NCBI RefSeq assembly: GCF_963378095.1
Contig: NZ_OY726397.1
Location: 4,588,001-4,652,000 of the forward strand
Direction of reading: 5' to 3'
Source: Mycolicibacterium sp. MU0053
GTDB lineage: Bacteria; Actinomycetota; Actinomycetes; Mycobacteriales; Mycobacteriaceae
DNA length: 64,000 nucleotides
The notes beneath the pieces are model-generated. The model searched no databases, had not been told where the DNA came from, and saw only the letters and a program-made list of their open reading frames with translations. Shown piece by piece: positions 23,230-32,427 of this stretch. A program made the translations under genes and the position numbers. The number at the start of each line of letters is the position of its first letter. The stretch's first letter is position 1.

Positions 23230-24426
23230 TTACACCGCCGCAGGACCCGTCAGGCCGAAGCGCCGGAACACGTCGTTGAGAGTGGCACCGCGGCGTAACA
23301 CCGCATGGCAGTCCCGGAGGAGGTCACCATGACCACACGACGCCGCGCCGTGAAATGCGGAACCGTCGGTGAAAAGCGCAACAAAGTCGCCGTCTAGGTG
23401 GCCGTCGATCACGAGTACTTCATCCCCCGGATACCTACTCCCACAACAGCTGTACTGCCGGCCATACTGAGTAGTCGAGACGTACGGCAGGTGTCTGAAC
23501 GGCACTCGCTCGTTGCGCGCCAGGTTACGGGCAACATGACGGCCGTGCTCGACGGCACCAGCCCAATGCCGGCTGAGGTTGCCAGCACTTCGGACCGCGT
23601 CACCCGCGGCGAACACCTTCGACACCGATGTTGCGCCTGCTGCATCACACACAATCCCTCGATCGATGGCCACGCCTGATCTTGAAAGCCAATCCGTGTC
23701 TGGCTCAGCACCGACGGCCGCGAGGACGTAGGCGGCCCGATAGCCACGACCATCACCGGTGACGATGCGGTAGGAACCCGGCCCACCGCGTACTTCAACT
23801 ACCGGACTGCTCATCTGCATAACCACGCCGCGATGCCTGTGTAGCTTCAGCGAAGTAGCCGCGACTTCGGGCCCAAAAGTCTCCACTAGCGGCAAGGGCT
23901 GGGCTCCGAAAACCGTTACCTGCACCCCACTCTCTTGGAGGACCGCGGCGACTTCAAGCCCGATGAAACCCGCCCCGATGATCGCGATGTCATCGCAGGT
24001 CGCCGCTATGGCTCGCAGCGCCACCAGGTCATTCGTTGTGCGCAGAACAGGCAGCGGCGAACCTCCGGACGTTCGGACCACACGCGCACGAGCGCCGGTC
24101 GTAACGATCGCCGCGTCATAAGGAATTGGTTCGCCGTTGGTGGTGATCACGTTCTGGCGATCGATGTCCAGCGCTGTGGCGGCCTCCCCCAGCCGCAGGT
24201 CAATTTCTTGGCTGGCAAAGTGCTCGCTCGTACGCAAGGGCGGGGGGTGTTGATCGCCTACCGCGGCAAGTAGGTTGTTCGACAACGAGTGCCGCGCGTA
24301 GGGCGGAACGTCCTCCCCCGAAAGGATGGTAATTCGGCCCTCGAAGCCCGCGTCACGTAGACCATCCGCAGCCGAGATTCCGGCCGCGGATGCGCCGATC
24401 ACTGCTACGTGTTGTAGCGCGCTCAT
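23230..24426 (-). CDS. FAD-dependent ferredoxin reductase
   Basis: Pyridine nucleotide-disulphide-type oxidoreductase of 398 residues that passes electrons from NAD(P)H to ferredoxin. The FAD site VAVIGASAAGISAADGLRDAG is N-terminal, the NAD(P)H Rossmann motif IAIIGAGFIGLEVAAVLQE is in the middle, and the second FAD motif KVFAAGDAVRS is C-terminal, followed by the reductase C-domain. It lies 80 bases after the dioxygenase beta-subunit gene on the same strand and probably shares its transcript. It may serve both the Rieske dioxygenase and the P450 through ferredoxin, since only one ferredoxin and one reductase are seen. Confidence 0.92.
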   Translation of the reverse strand: MSALQHVAVIGASAAGISAADGLRDAGFEGRITILSGEDVPPYARHSLSNNLLAAVGDQHPPPLRTSEHFASQEIDLRLGEAATALDIDRQNVITTNGEPIPYDAAIVTTGARARVVRTSGGSPLPVLRTTNDLVALRAIAATCDDIAIIGAGFIGLEVAAVLQESGVQVTVFGAQPLPLVETFGPEVAATSLKLHRHRGVVMQMSSPVVEVRGGPGSYRIVTGDGRGYRAAYVLAAVGAEPDTDWLSRSGVAIDRGIVCDAAGATSVSKVFAAGDAVRSAGNLSRHWAGAVEHGRHVARNLARNERVPFRHLPYVSTTQYGRQYSCCGSRYPGDEVLVIDGHLDGDFVALFTDGSAFHGAASCGHGDLLRDCHAVLRRGATLNDVFRRFGLTGPAAV

Positions 24427-24506
24427 TGCCTATTGGCGGCAGTGCCGGTGGGATGATTCGCCAATGCACTGTGGTTCGATCGAATCACGCGCACTCTTTC
24501 TTCCGC

Positions 24507-25028
24507 TCACAAAAATACGCCCAAATTCGGTGTCGCCAAAACCGTCTCGGTCAGGATGACCTCACGCCAAACCAGTTGTGGGCTGGGCGTCAGTTGGATC
24601 TTGTCGTACCGACGGGCCGGGATAAGGTGAAAATGCGGATCTATACCGCGTTGACGGTAAAGCAGCAGTGCGCTACTTACGTCAACAACGTCGCCATCGA
24701 AGCCGGTCACCTCAATGCTCCCCACGACCCGAAGAGTGCGTGACGGTGGAACTTCCGCATAGGCGAAGCCCGTGTTGAGGCGTTCCACGCGTTTGGCGAT
24801 GGTGGCCTTGTTCTCTCGCAATCGAAAGGACGTTTTGCTGATCTCGTTAGAGCGCGGCTCCGTGGCTTGCCGGACCGGCACCACGTATTGCAGCTGCTCA
24901 CCTAGCAGGTCCAGCCACTCCTCTTCGCGACCCTCGTCAAGTAGTCGTGCCTCAAGACCGAGAAACTGTGTGGCAGTTGCCAACAACGCTTCCAAGCGCA
25001 CCTTATCCTCAGCAAGGGTCCCAGTCAT
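24507..25028 (-). CDS. Ring-hydroxylating dioxygenase, beta (small) subunit
   Basis: Structural subunit of 173 residues of the alpha3-beta3 Rieske dioxygenases, with the usual cone fold of the SnoaL/NTF2 type. Family features are the EARLLDEGREEEWLDLLGE start, the VPVRQATEP strand and the closing FHLIPARRYDKIQL segment. ATG 25028 has GGAGG 8 bases upstream. It is transcribed away from the alpha-subunit gene, an unusual split since alpha and beta genes normally follow each other in one operon. Confidence 0.92.
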   Translation of the reverse strand: MTGTLAEDKVRLEALLATATQFLGLEARLLDEGREEEWLDLLGEQLQYVVPVRQATEPRSNEISKTSFRLRENKATIAKRVERLNTGFAYAEVPPSRTLRVVGSIEVTGFDGDVVDVSSALLLYRQRGIDPHFHLIPARRYDKIQLTPSPQLVWREVILTETVLATPNLGVFL

Positions 25029-25368
25029 TCGGATGCCTCCACTCTCGTTCGCTCGGCGCCGTGAGCGCAGATGATCGCCGCACCGCTACTTCGTCGAACA
25101 TGCTGGCGCAGACCACTTCTGCACGCGCAAATGTCTCGCGAGTGCAGCAGCCGCCCGAGCACGTAGCGGGTCGCCGATCAGACGACGGTAACTTTCAGGC
25201 CTCATCATCGGAAGTGAATATCGTCGATCTTTGGCATTGATTACATCGATGTCGCGGAAGCCTTTACACATCGACACGATCAATATTAGAGATCGAAAAA
25301 CATCACTGGTCACGATGCCAAACTGTTCGTAACGTCGGGGCAGCACAAACCGGCGATTTGGAGGACTG
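25029..25368. promoter_or_regulatory. Divergent promoter region of dioxygenase subunits
   Basis: A 340-bp gap between the outward-facing beta and alpha subunit genes. It becomes AT-rich around 25250-25310 and holds the ATC-N9-GAT box at 25279-25293. A GGAGG ribosome site stands before each gene. No gene or RNA was recognised here. Confidence 0.6.
25279..25293. promoter_or_regulatory. ATC-N9-GAT box (LysR/NodD type)
   Basis: CGATC at 25277-25281 and GATCG at 25291-25295 form an inverted repeat around an AT-rich 9-nt centre. It satisfies both the ATC-N9-GAT rule of NodD-type sites and the general T-N11-A rule of LysR regulators. It lies 76 bases before the alpha-subunit start. Confidence 0.45.
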
Positions 25369-26715
25369 ATGACGGACATCCTGGCACCGCAACTGCCTAG
25401 CCGCCTCGATGACATCCTGAACCGGGTCGAGGCCGGGCTCGGCCAAGACCTCGTGCCGGTTGACATCTTTAATGACCCTGGCGTCTTCGCTGCCGAAATG
25501 GAGCGTATCTTCCTCAGGACTTGGGTATACGTGGCTCACGAGACCGAGATTCCGAATCCCGGCGACTTCGTTCAGCGGCGTATCGGAGTGGACCCCGTGA
25601 TCGTCACCCGAGACGGCGACGGCGACATCCACGTCCTGTCAAACTACTGCCGCCACCGTGGAACCCAAGTCTGCCAGACTGATCAGGGTAACTCGCGCTT
25701 CTTCAAGTGCCCCTATCACGGCTGGACGTACTCCAACAACGGCGACCTCATCGGCACGCCATTCATGAAGCGTGCCTACGGGGTTCGCCTGGACAAGTCG
25801 GAGTGGGGCCTCTTGAAGGCCCCACGCGTCGAGTCCCGCCATGGCTTGATTTTCGCCTCCCTATCGCCCGACGTGGGCTCGCTAGAGGATTACCTCGGCG
25901 GTGCCGGCTGGATGCTCGACACACTCCTCACCTTGCACCCCGACGGAGTACGCGTCGTAGGGCCGCCCGACCGTTATCGCGTCCAGGCAGACTGGAAGAC
26001 TGCCGCAGAGAACTTCTGCGGCGATGTGTATCACGTCCCGACACTCCACAAGAGCGGGCCAGAGATCGGGTTGTCCGGACCTATTGACTTCGTGTGTGAA
26101 GCCGCTCGCCCGTATGAGTTCGAAAACGGTCACTCATTCCTCGGAATCGCCTGGACGACAATTGACCCGAACATGACGCTGTGGGGCTATCCGCCTCACA
26201 TCAAAGATGCGTTCGAGCTATCCCACCTCGACGAGTCACAGCTTTATGTGGCGACTAACGATGGCCCGATTGTCGGCACGATCTTCCCCAACCTGAGCTT
26301 CGTTCGATCCGCGTCCGGAGATGGTGCCGGCTCGATGTCGATCTCCACCTCATTTCGACAATGGCAGCCGATTGGGCCCGGCGAACTCGAAGTATGGAGC
26401 TGGCAGATCGTGTGGAAATTTCAGAACGACGATTCCTCGAAAGAGGATGCAAGGCTGGGCCAGATGGCGTTTGGCTCGGGAGGCGTGATTGAACAGGACG
26501 ACACGGTCGCATGGGAAGGAGTCGCACGGGCCGCCTCCAGCCCTTGGGCTAGGCAACGCCAGATGCAACTCCATTTTCAGCAGGGCAATGACTCACCGGT
26601 CGATCAGTCTCCTGACCCCGACTGGAACGGCCCCGGTATCCGACGGCGGACCGGCTACGGTGAACACCTCCAGCTGAGCTTCTATCGGCAATGGCTGCAA
26701 GCTATGCGGGGCTGA
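25369..26715 (+). CDS. Ring-hydroxylating dioxygenase, alpha (catalytic) subunit
   Basis: Rieske non-heme iron oxygenase of 448 residues that adds O2 to an aromatic ring to form a cis-dihydrodiol. The [2Fe-2S] Rieske domain uses Cys94, His96, Cys114 and His117 (NYCRHRGTQ and KCPYHGW). The mononuclear iron site has Asn215, the bridging Asp219 and ligands His222 and His227 (AAENFCGDVYHVPTLHKS). The length and layout fit the biphenyl/benzoate-type large subunits. ATG 25369 has GGAGG just before it. Next on the strand come a dihydrodiol-type dehydrogenase, a hydrolase and an extradiol dioxygenase, an order typical of a meta-cleavage pathway. Confidence 0.95.
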   Translation: MTDILAPQLPSRLDDILNRVEAGLGQDLVPVDIFNDPGVFAAEMERIFLRTWVYVAHETEIPNPGDFVQRRIGVDPVIVTRDGDGDIHVLSNYCRHRGTQVCQTDQGNSRFFKCPYHGWTYSNNGDLIGTPFMKRAYGVRLDKSEWGLLKAPRVESRHGLIFASLSPDVGSLEDYLGGAGWMLDTLLTLHPDGVRVVGPPDRYRVQADWKTAAENFCGDVYHVPTLHKSGPEIGLSGPIDFVCEAARPYEFENGHSFLGIAWTTIDPNMTLWGYPPHIKDAFELSHLDESQLYVATNDGPIVGTIFPNLSFVRSASGDGAGSMSISTSFRQWQPIGPGELEVWSWQIVWKFQNDDSSKEDARLGQMAFGSGGVIEQDDTVAWEGVARAASSPWARQRQMQLHFQQGNDSPVDQSPDPDWNGPGIRRRTGYGEHLQLSFYRQWLQAMRG

Positions 26716-27001
26716 TCGCTGTCAGCGGGCCTACGTGGTGCGGCCGGGCGGATCGATCGTGGGATCAAAACTCATGGGGTGGCGCAACGGGCGTCGATCG
26801 AATCGATCAATCCGCATTGCTCAAAAAGGCTGCAGCAGTACAGAAATTAAATATTCAAGGCCGGGCTCTCCATCGCAATCGCGACCGGCAGACTCGCTTC
26901 TCGAGCGCCCCAGATGTCACGTCGTGGCGGGCGGCCGAAGCAGGGAGAATCTCCGCGCAATACCGCAACGCAGGCTGCTTGGTACAGGAAAGGACGCGTT
27001 C

Positions 27002-27832
27002 ATGAAAATGCTCGATGGAGACGTTGCATTGATCCTCGGTGGCGGATCAGGTCTAGGCCTAGGCATCGCTCGGCACTTCCTCAGCGAGGGCGCTGAGGTC
27101 GCAATTTTCGAAGTGTCGGAACAGAAGCTACGTGACCTCGAGGACGAATTCGGCGACAAAGTGTTGCTGGTCCGCGGAGATGTCACCAATGTGGATGACC
27201 TAACCGAGTGCCGGGAAAGAATCGTGCATCGCTGGGGGAAACTGAATTGTCTCATCGGTGCGCAAGGAATCTTCGACGGCAACATTCCGTTGCGAGACGT
27301 ACCGGTCGAACTGGTCGGCGGCCTCTTCGATGAGCTGTTTCACGTCAATGTTCTGGGTTACTTCCTAGCCAGCAGGGTGTTCTTGGAGTTACTGGAAGCC
27401 GAGTTGGGAGCGATCGTATTGACATCCTCCGTAGCCGCCTACGCGGCCGATGGCGGTGGATTGATGTACACCGCGTCCAAAGGCGCTGTCGTGAGCGCCG
27501 TGCGGCAGTTGGCCTTCGAGTTCGCGCCGAAAGTGCGAGTTAACGGTGTCGCGCCCGGCGCCATCGCTGACAGCCAACTGCGGGGGCCCGCGACTTTGGG
27601 TCTCCAAGACGCAAAGCAATCGGACATCCCCAAGGAGGCAATGGAAGCCAGCTTCGAAAGCATGTCGCTGATGCGGCGGCTTCCAACACCTTCCGACTAT
27701 GCCTATGTGTATTCGCTGTTGGCGTCACGACACAACGCTGTGACGACAGGCCAGACCGTGCTCCTGGAGCAAGGCGGCCTCAATCGCGCGATTCTGAGCG
27801 ACCCGCACGTATCAGGCGGAATAGGCGTGTAG
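27002..27832 (+). CDS. Short-chain dehydrogenase, cis-dihydrodiol dehydrogenase-like
   Basis: NAD(P)-dependent SDR of 276 residues. The cofactor loop is ILGGGSGLGLGIAR, the acidic residue after beta-2 (FEVSE) suggests NAD, and the active site is Ser in LTSSVAAYA with Tyr-x3-Lys in MYTASKGA. Placed directly after the dioxygenase alpha subunit, it probably rearomatises the cis-dihydrodiol to a catechol. ATG 27002 has an AGGAAAGG site; the open frame further upstream is non-coding. The 286-bp gap before it contains an AT-rich stretch near 26845 that may be a promoter. Confidence 0.88.
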   Translation: MKMLDGDVALILGGGSGLGLGIARHFLSEGAEVAIFEVSEQKLRDLEDEFGDKVLLVRGDVTNVDDLTECRERIVHRWGKLNCLIGAQGIFDGNIPLRDVPVELVGGLFDELFHVNVLGYFLASRVFLELLEAELGAIVLTSSVAAYAADGGGLMYTASKGAVVSAVRQLAFEFAPKVRVNGVAPGAIADSQLRGPATLGLQDAKQSDIPKEAMEASFESMSLMRRLPTPSDYAYVYSLLASRHNAVTTGQTVLLEQGGLNRAILSDPHVSGGIGV

Positions 27833-27924
27833 CTCACTGCCCTTACCAACGGCACACACCCCCGCGTTGCGACTCTTCCGTCCGATGAGTTGCGGTAGCC
27901 CCCAGAACACGAGAGCAGGTAAGC

Positions 27925-29085
27925 ATGACCGTGGTCAACACTTCGACCGGGCCCGAGAAACAAACACTGGAAGGCGCCAAAGAGTGGCTTCGAAACCACC
28001 TTGAACTTCGGCGATATCCAATGAATTTCGACGACGTTGAGGCTGCCAGCCGCACCATAGATGAGTTGGCTGGGATCGATCCTGTGTCGTGGAGTAGGGG
28101 CTGGCTTGCCACTGCGTCGGCGTTTTCTTCGGAGGCGCAAGCCGCAGCTGATGCAGGTGACATCACGGCTGCCCGCGCCGCATGGTGGAAGGCGTACCAG
28201 TTCGCGTTCCTAGGCCGCTACCCGGTGCCGAACCATCCCGCGAAGGCCGATGCATACGACAGGGCCCGCGAATACTTCTTCCGCGCTAGGTCGCTGGATG
28301 ACCCACCCCTCGAACGGGTCGAGGTTCCGTTCGCGGGCAGAGAGGGCGAAGGTGACACTGTCGCGTTCTACGTAGTCCGGCCGAAGGCGGTGAACAACCC
28401 CCCAGTACTGATCTACTGGGCGGGAATCGATGGCTGGAAGGAAGAATCACTCATCGGCTGTGAGCGGTTCTGGAGCCTGGGTATCGCCACAATACACACC
28501 GACATGCCCGGGGTTGGGGAGTCGCCAGTCCTTGCCGGAATCGACGCCGAGCGGATGTGGGATCCCATTTTTGAATGGATCACCAACAGTGATTTGGACG
28601 CGAAGCGTGTGGCGGTGATGGGTGGATCGTTTGGCGGGTATTGGGCTACGAAACTGGCGCACACTCACCGCGATCGGCTTGTCGCGGCCGTCAACTGGGG
28701 AGGCGGAATCCACCTGACGTTCCAACCATCGTGGCAAAAGAAGTCCCGCAACGCCTCGTCGTATCTGATGGACTTGATGGCCGCGCGGGCGCGGATCTTC
28801 GGCGGCTCGACGTTCGAAGACTACGTCGCGCGTTGTCCCGAGTTATCGCTTCTTGACCAAGGCGTGCTCGATACGCCGTGCTGCCCACTGCTGCTGGCGA
28901 ACGGAAAGGATGACCTCCAGAACTCGTCGGCAGATATCACGCTGGCGCTCGAGCATGGTGATCCTAAAACGGCTCGGTTGTACCCGGGGGGCCACATGGG
29001 GGCCGACATGAAATCGATCCGAGATGTCATCGCCAACTGGCTTGGCGGACACCTCATCGGGACCGGCAAAGGAGTTCACGAATGA
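27925..29085 (+). CDS. Alpha/beta hydrolase, FrsA/pseudooxynicotine-hydrolase type
   Basis: Protein of 386 residues with a helical N-terminal part (about 1-125) and an alpha/beta-hydrolase domain. The nucleophile is in MGGSFGGYWA (Ser near 234), the acid is in LANGKDDLQNS and the His in YPGGHMGAD. The architecture matches 2,6-dihydroxypseudooxynicotine hydrolase and related C-C or ester hydrolases rather than the shorter BphD type. With an extradiol dioxygenase gene overlapping its stop by 4 bases (ATGA), a role in cleaving the ring-opened product or a side chain is likely; this is inference. Confidence 0.88.
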   Translation: MTVVNTSTGPEKQTLEGAKEWLRNHLELRRYPMNFDDVEAASRTIDELAGIDPVSWSRGWLATASAFSSEAQAAADAGDITAARAAWWKAYQFAFLGRYPVPNHPAKADAYDRAREYFFRARSLDDPPLERVEVPFAGREGEGDTVAFYVVRPKAVNNPPVLIYWAGIDGWKEESLIGCERFWSLGIATIHTDMPGVGESPVLAGIDAERMWDPIFEWITNSDLDAKRVAVMGGSFGGYWATKLAHTHRDRLVAAVNWGGGIHLTFQPSWQKKSRNASSYLMDLMAARARIFGGSTFEDYVARCPELSLLDQGVLDTPCCPLLLANGKDDLQNSSADITLALEHGDPKTARLYPGGHMGADMKSIRDVIANWLGGHLIGTGKGVHE

Positions 29086-30020
29086 ATACGTCGCCCATCA
29101 CGCACCTACGGCATGTCGACCTTGCGATGCCCGAGCTCGAAAGACAACTCGTCTTCTACCGCGATGTCTGGGGACTGACAGAGGTCGCCAATGATTCCGG
29201 CGTTCACTTCCTGGCTGCGGAGGGCTCACCTGAGCACTACATCCTGCGGCTCCGACAGGACGATTTGAAGAGGCTCGACCTGATGTCCTTCGGGGCTGAG
29301 TCAGCTGCTGACATCGACCGGTTGACGAATTACCTTGTCGGACAAGACGTAAACCTCGTACATGAGCCGCGCGCACTGGACACCCCGGGAGGCGGGTACG
29401 GCGTGCGATTCTTCGACTGCGAGGGGCGGGTGATCGAGGTGTCTGCTGACGTCGCCGTGCGAGACCATCGGAAGATCGAGGCTCGCGAGTCTATTCCTGT
29501 ACGTCTGTCACATTTCGTAGTCAACTCTCCGACGCCCGAGACAACCGTCGACTGGTACCAGAAGCACCTGGGCTTCCGACTCTCGGACACCATGGCGCTG
29601 CCGAACGTAGGGGGCTTCATGTGGTTTCTGCGTTGCAACCAATGGCACCACAGCATCGCAATAGCCCGCGGCCCTCACGTAGCGAACAACCATATTTCAT
29701 TTGAGATGCGCGGGCTCGACGAGTACATGCGCGGTACCGGCCGCCTCTTACGGGCGGGTGTGGAGAAAGTGTGGGGCCCGGGGCGACACAAGGCCGGCGA
29801 CAACACCTTCAGCTACTTCCTGGATCCAGTCGGCAACGTTGCCGAATACACCACCGAACTTACCGTGATCGACGAAGACAGCTGGCACCCATCGACGTTC
29901 AACGCGGCCGAGCCAGATGTTTCCGATCAGTGGGGCACAGCGAACCCGGCCGACGAGCTCGTCGCCGCAAAGTCGTTCAACGATCCGGACAAAGGACTCT
30001 TTATTGCGCCGCCAATTTGA
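29082..30020 (+). CDS. Extradiol ring-cleavage dioxygenase (VOC superfamily)
   Basis: Type I extradiol dioxygenase of 312 residues built from two VOC modules (about 6-120 and 140-262). Iron ligands fall at His144 (RLSHFVVN), His204 (NNHISFEM) and Glu255 (NVAEYTTE), close to His146/His210/Glu260 of BphC-type enzymes. It should cleave a catechol next to the two hydroxyls with O2. It is translationally coupled to the hydrolase upstream. About 45 C-terminal residues after the second module are extra. Members of this family also include non-dioxygenases, but the full ligand set favours the enzyme. Confidence 0.9.
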   Translation: MNTSPITHLRHVDLAMPELERQLVFYRDVWGLTEVANDSGVHFLAAEGSPEHYILRLRQDDLKRLDLMSFGAESAADIDRLTNYLVGQDVNLVHEPRALDTPGGGYGVRFFDCEGRVIEVSADVAVRDHRKIEARESIPVRLSHFVVNSPTPETTVDWYQKHLGFRLSDTMALPNVGGFMWFLRCNQWHHSIAIARGPHVANNHISFEMRGLDEYMRGTGRLLRAGVEKVWGPGRHKAGDNTFSYFLDPVGNVAEYTTELTVIDEDSWHPSTFNAAEPDVSDQWGTANPADELVAAKSFNDPDKGLFIAPPI

Positions 30021-30034
30021 CACCTAAGGAAGAA

Positions 30035-30772
30035 ATGGCAAACCTCTCTTACGACTTCTCGGGTCAAACGGTCATTGTCAGTGGCGGGGCACGTGGCATC
30101 GGCTTGGAGCTGGGGCGACGCTTCGTGAAAGCCGGTGCGGATGTGTTCCTTGTTGACCATGACCACGTCGAACTGGGCTGTGCCGCAGCCGAAGTAGGCG
30201 CGATAGCGGCTTCTGTCGACGTCACCAATACCGATGCGGTCACCTCCATCGTTGGGCAAGTGATCGCCGAAACCGGTCGGATCGACGTAGTGGTCGACAA
30301 CGCCGGAATCCTTCGGGACAAGACGCTCTGGAAGATCAGCGACGAGGACTGGGATCAAGTTCTTGCCACGCACCTCGGTGGAACGTTCAAGCTGACGCGT
30401 GCGTGTGTGCCACACTTCCGAGCTCGAGGCTTTGGTCGCGTCGTCAACGTCACTTCGTTCACCGGCCTACACGGCAACATCGGTCAAGCAAACTATGCCG
30501 CTGCCAAGGCAGGGATTGTCGGGTTCACCAAGACCGCGGCCAAGGAGCTTGCTCATTTCGGCGTGACCGTGAATGCGATATCGCCCAACGCTGAAACGCG
30601 CATGATCGCGTCCATACCGGACGACAAGAAAGCTGAGCTGGCCGCCCAGATCCCGATGGGCCGATTCGCCGAGCCGGCTGAAATGTTCTCTGCGGTAGCC
30701 TTTCTGGCCTCGCGAGAAGCCGGCTACGTCACGGGTGTGGTACTGCCGGTCGACGGCGGAATGTCGATGTAA
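30035..30772 (+). CDS. Short-chain dehydrogenase/reductase (FabG-like)
   Basis: SDR of 245 residues with cofactor motif VSGGARGIGLELG, DNAG structural motif (VDNAGILRD) and catalytic Ser/Tyr/Lys in VTSFTGLHGNIGQANYAAAKAG. The closing GVVLPVDGGMSM is typical of 3-oxoacyl reductase-like SDRs. It starts at ATG 30035 with AAGGAAG close by, 14 bases after the extradiol dioxygenase, so it is in the same operon. It likely oxidises or reduces a hydroxyacyl or alicyclic intermediate. Confidence 0.9.
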   Translation: MANLSYDFSGQTVIVSGGARGIGLELGRRFVKAGADVFLVDHDHVELGCAAAEVGAIAASVDVTNTDAVTSIVGQVIAETGRIDVVVDNAGILRDKTLWKISDEDWDQVLATHLGGTFKLTRACVPHFRARGFGRVVNVTSFTGLHGNIGQANYAAAKAGIVGFTKTAAKELAHFGVTVNAISPNAETRMIASIPDDKKAELAAQIPMGRFAEPAEMFSAVAFLASREAGYVTGVVLPVDGGMSM

Positions 30773-30822
30773 CGACCCGTCAGAAGAATGCCACTACAAC
30801 ACTTGAGTTCGGGTGATTCGTC

Positions 30823-32052
30823 ATGACCAATATGTCTGATTTCGCCGCGGTCGACGCTGGTCAGGATAGCCCCGGACCGCTGGCCGGCCTTGTGGTCGTT
30901 GACTTGAGCCGGGCGCTGGCCGGCCCCCACGCGGCAATGATGCTCGGTGACCTCGGGGCGGAGGTGCTCAAGGTGGAAAGCACTATTGGTGGTGATGACA
31001 CGCGGAACTGGGGACCACCGTTCATCGAGCCGAAGGGTGCAGATCGAGAATCCACATACTTCCTCTGCGCGAACCGCAACAAGAGATCTGTCACCCTCAA
31101 TCTGAAGGCGCAGTCGGACCGTGAGGCCTTGCACACGTTGCTGGGTAGTGCGGACGTTCTCATCGAGAACTTCCGACCGGGAACCATGGACCGACTCGGC
31201 CTCGGCGAAGCGACTCTAAAGAAACTCAACGAGCGCCTGATCACATTGTCCATCAGTGGTTTCGGCCATGACGGTCCAGAAGGCGGTCGCGCCGGGTACG
31301 ACCAGATCGCTCAGGGCGAAGCCGGTCTCATGGCGGTGACCGGTGCCGGACGGCACGATCCCCAACGCGTCGGGGTTCCTATCGCAGATCTGCTTGCCGG
31401 CATGTACGGCGCCTTCGGCGTCCTAGCGGCGCTACACGAACGCGAGCGCACGGGCTGCGGCAAGATGGTCCGCACATCACTGCTATCGGCTGTGGTCGGG
31501 GTGCACGCCTTCCAAGGTACGAAATGGACCGTGGCCGGACTGCCGGCAGAGCCTTCAGGCAACCACCATCCCTCGATCTGCCCGTACGGAATGTTTGATA
31601 CCGCAGACGGCAAGATCCAGATCGCAATAGGCAGCGACGGCCTGTGGAGACGATTCTGTGAAAGATTCGGACTCGACCCGTCGGCAGAAGGAATGGCGTC
31701 CAACCCGGAACGTGTTGCGAATCGAGACCGGGTGAACGACGTGGTCCAGCGTAAGTTCGCCTACTGCCCGACCGATCGACTGCTCGCTACCCTCGATCGA
31801 ATCGGTGTTCCCGCCGGAAGGATCCGCAGTATTCGTGAGGTTTACGAGTGGGAGCAGACGCGATCACAGGGGTTACTCGTGGACGTTGAACATGCGACGC
31901 TCGGCACGATCACTCTACCTGGCCCACCAATTCGATTTTTCGATGTTGCCGGTCCAGAACGAACGCGGCGCACGCACACTGCGCCCCCGACGCTCGGATC
32001 GGACAATAGCCTCATAAGCGAACTCCGAGCGGGTCGTCGATGGTTGCCGTGA
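30823..32052 (+). CDS. Class III CoA transferase (CaiB/BaiF family)
   Basis: CoA transferase of 409 residues that moves CoA between carboxylic acids through an aspartyl intermediate. Seen are the N-terminal VVDLSRALAGPHAAMMLGDL core, VLIENFRPGTMDRLGLG, and the catalytic Asp in RVGVPIADLLAGMYG. It closes the plus-strand catabolic operon (50 bases after the SDR). It probably activates an acid product of ring cleavage or side-chain oxidation for beta-oxidation. The acceptor cannot be read from sequence. Confidence 0.92.
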   Translation: MTNMSDFAAVDAGQDSPGPLAGLVVVDLSRALAGPHAAMMLGDLGAEVLKVESTIGGDDTRNWGPPFIEPKGADRESTYFLCANRNKRSVTLNLKAQSDREALHTLLGSADVLIENFRPGTMDRLGLGEATLKKLNERLITLSISGFGHDGPEGGRAGYDQIAQGEAGLMAVTGAGRHDPQRVGVPIADLLAGMYGAFGVLAALHERERTGCGKMVRTSLLSAVVGVHAFQGTKWTVAGLPAEPSGNHHPSICPYGMFDTADGKIQIAIGSDGLWRRFCERFGLDPSAEGMASNPERVANRDRVNDVVQRKFAYCPTDRLLATLDRIGVPAGRIRSIREVYEWEQTRSQGLLVDVEHATLGTITLPGPPIRFFDVAGPERTRRTHTAPPTLGSDNSLISELRAGRRWLP

Positions 32053-32427
32053 CCGCACCCGAACTGATCATCGCTGTTCGCAGACCGCCTGCGCAATCCA
32101 GGCATCACGACACCGCCACGCCTCAACACCGGCCGGCCCGGCCTGGTCCGCGTCCCAACCCTCGTGGCGGTCGACTTTCACCGCACGATGGCCGATGGCC
32201 GGGGCAATCTGTGCGGGTCAGCGGACTACTAGCCGCAGGTAGATGCTCGCTCCATGCTCCGCTCGACTCGCCTATTGGGGCGTCGACTGAGTACTATGCA
32301 TAATGTTGATACGGTGGTGAGAACTGCGAGGGAACCGGTGAACACAACATGGCCCAATTATTGCGATGGCATTCATTAGTACAACGGTGTTTCCAACCCC
32401 CCAGACCCGCAAGAAAGACTCAAGCGC
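32053..32427. promoter_or_regulatory. Intergenic region before GntR/FCD gene
   Basis: A 375-bp gap. The first 200 bases are GC-rich and show no gene. The second half turns AT-rich and contains candidate operator site 2 at 32292-32305, about 122 bases before the GntR start, which fits autoregulation. An AAGAAAG stretch before 32428 is a weak ribosome site. Confidence 0.55.
32292..32305. promoter_or_regulatory. Candidate operator TACTATGCATAATG (site 2)
   Basis: Fourteen bases with the perfect core TATGCATA (32295-32302) and one intact half-site, upstream of the GntR/FCD regulator gene. It matches the motif found at 19005-19018, 39121-39134 and 52795-52808 with two deviations in the left arm. 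Confidence 0.55.
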
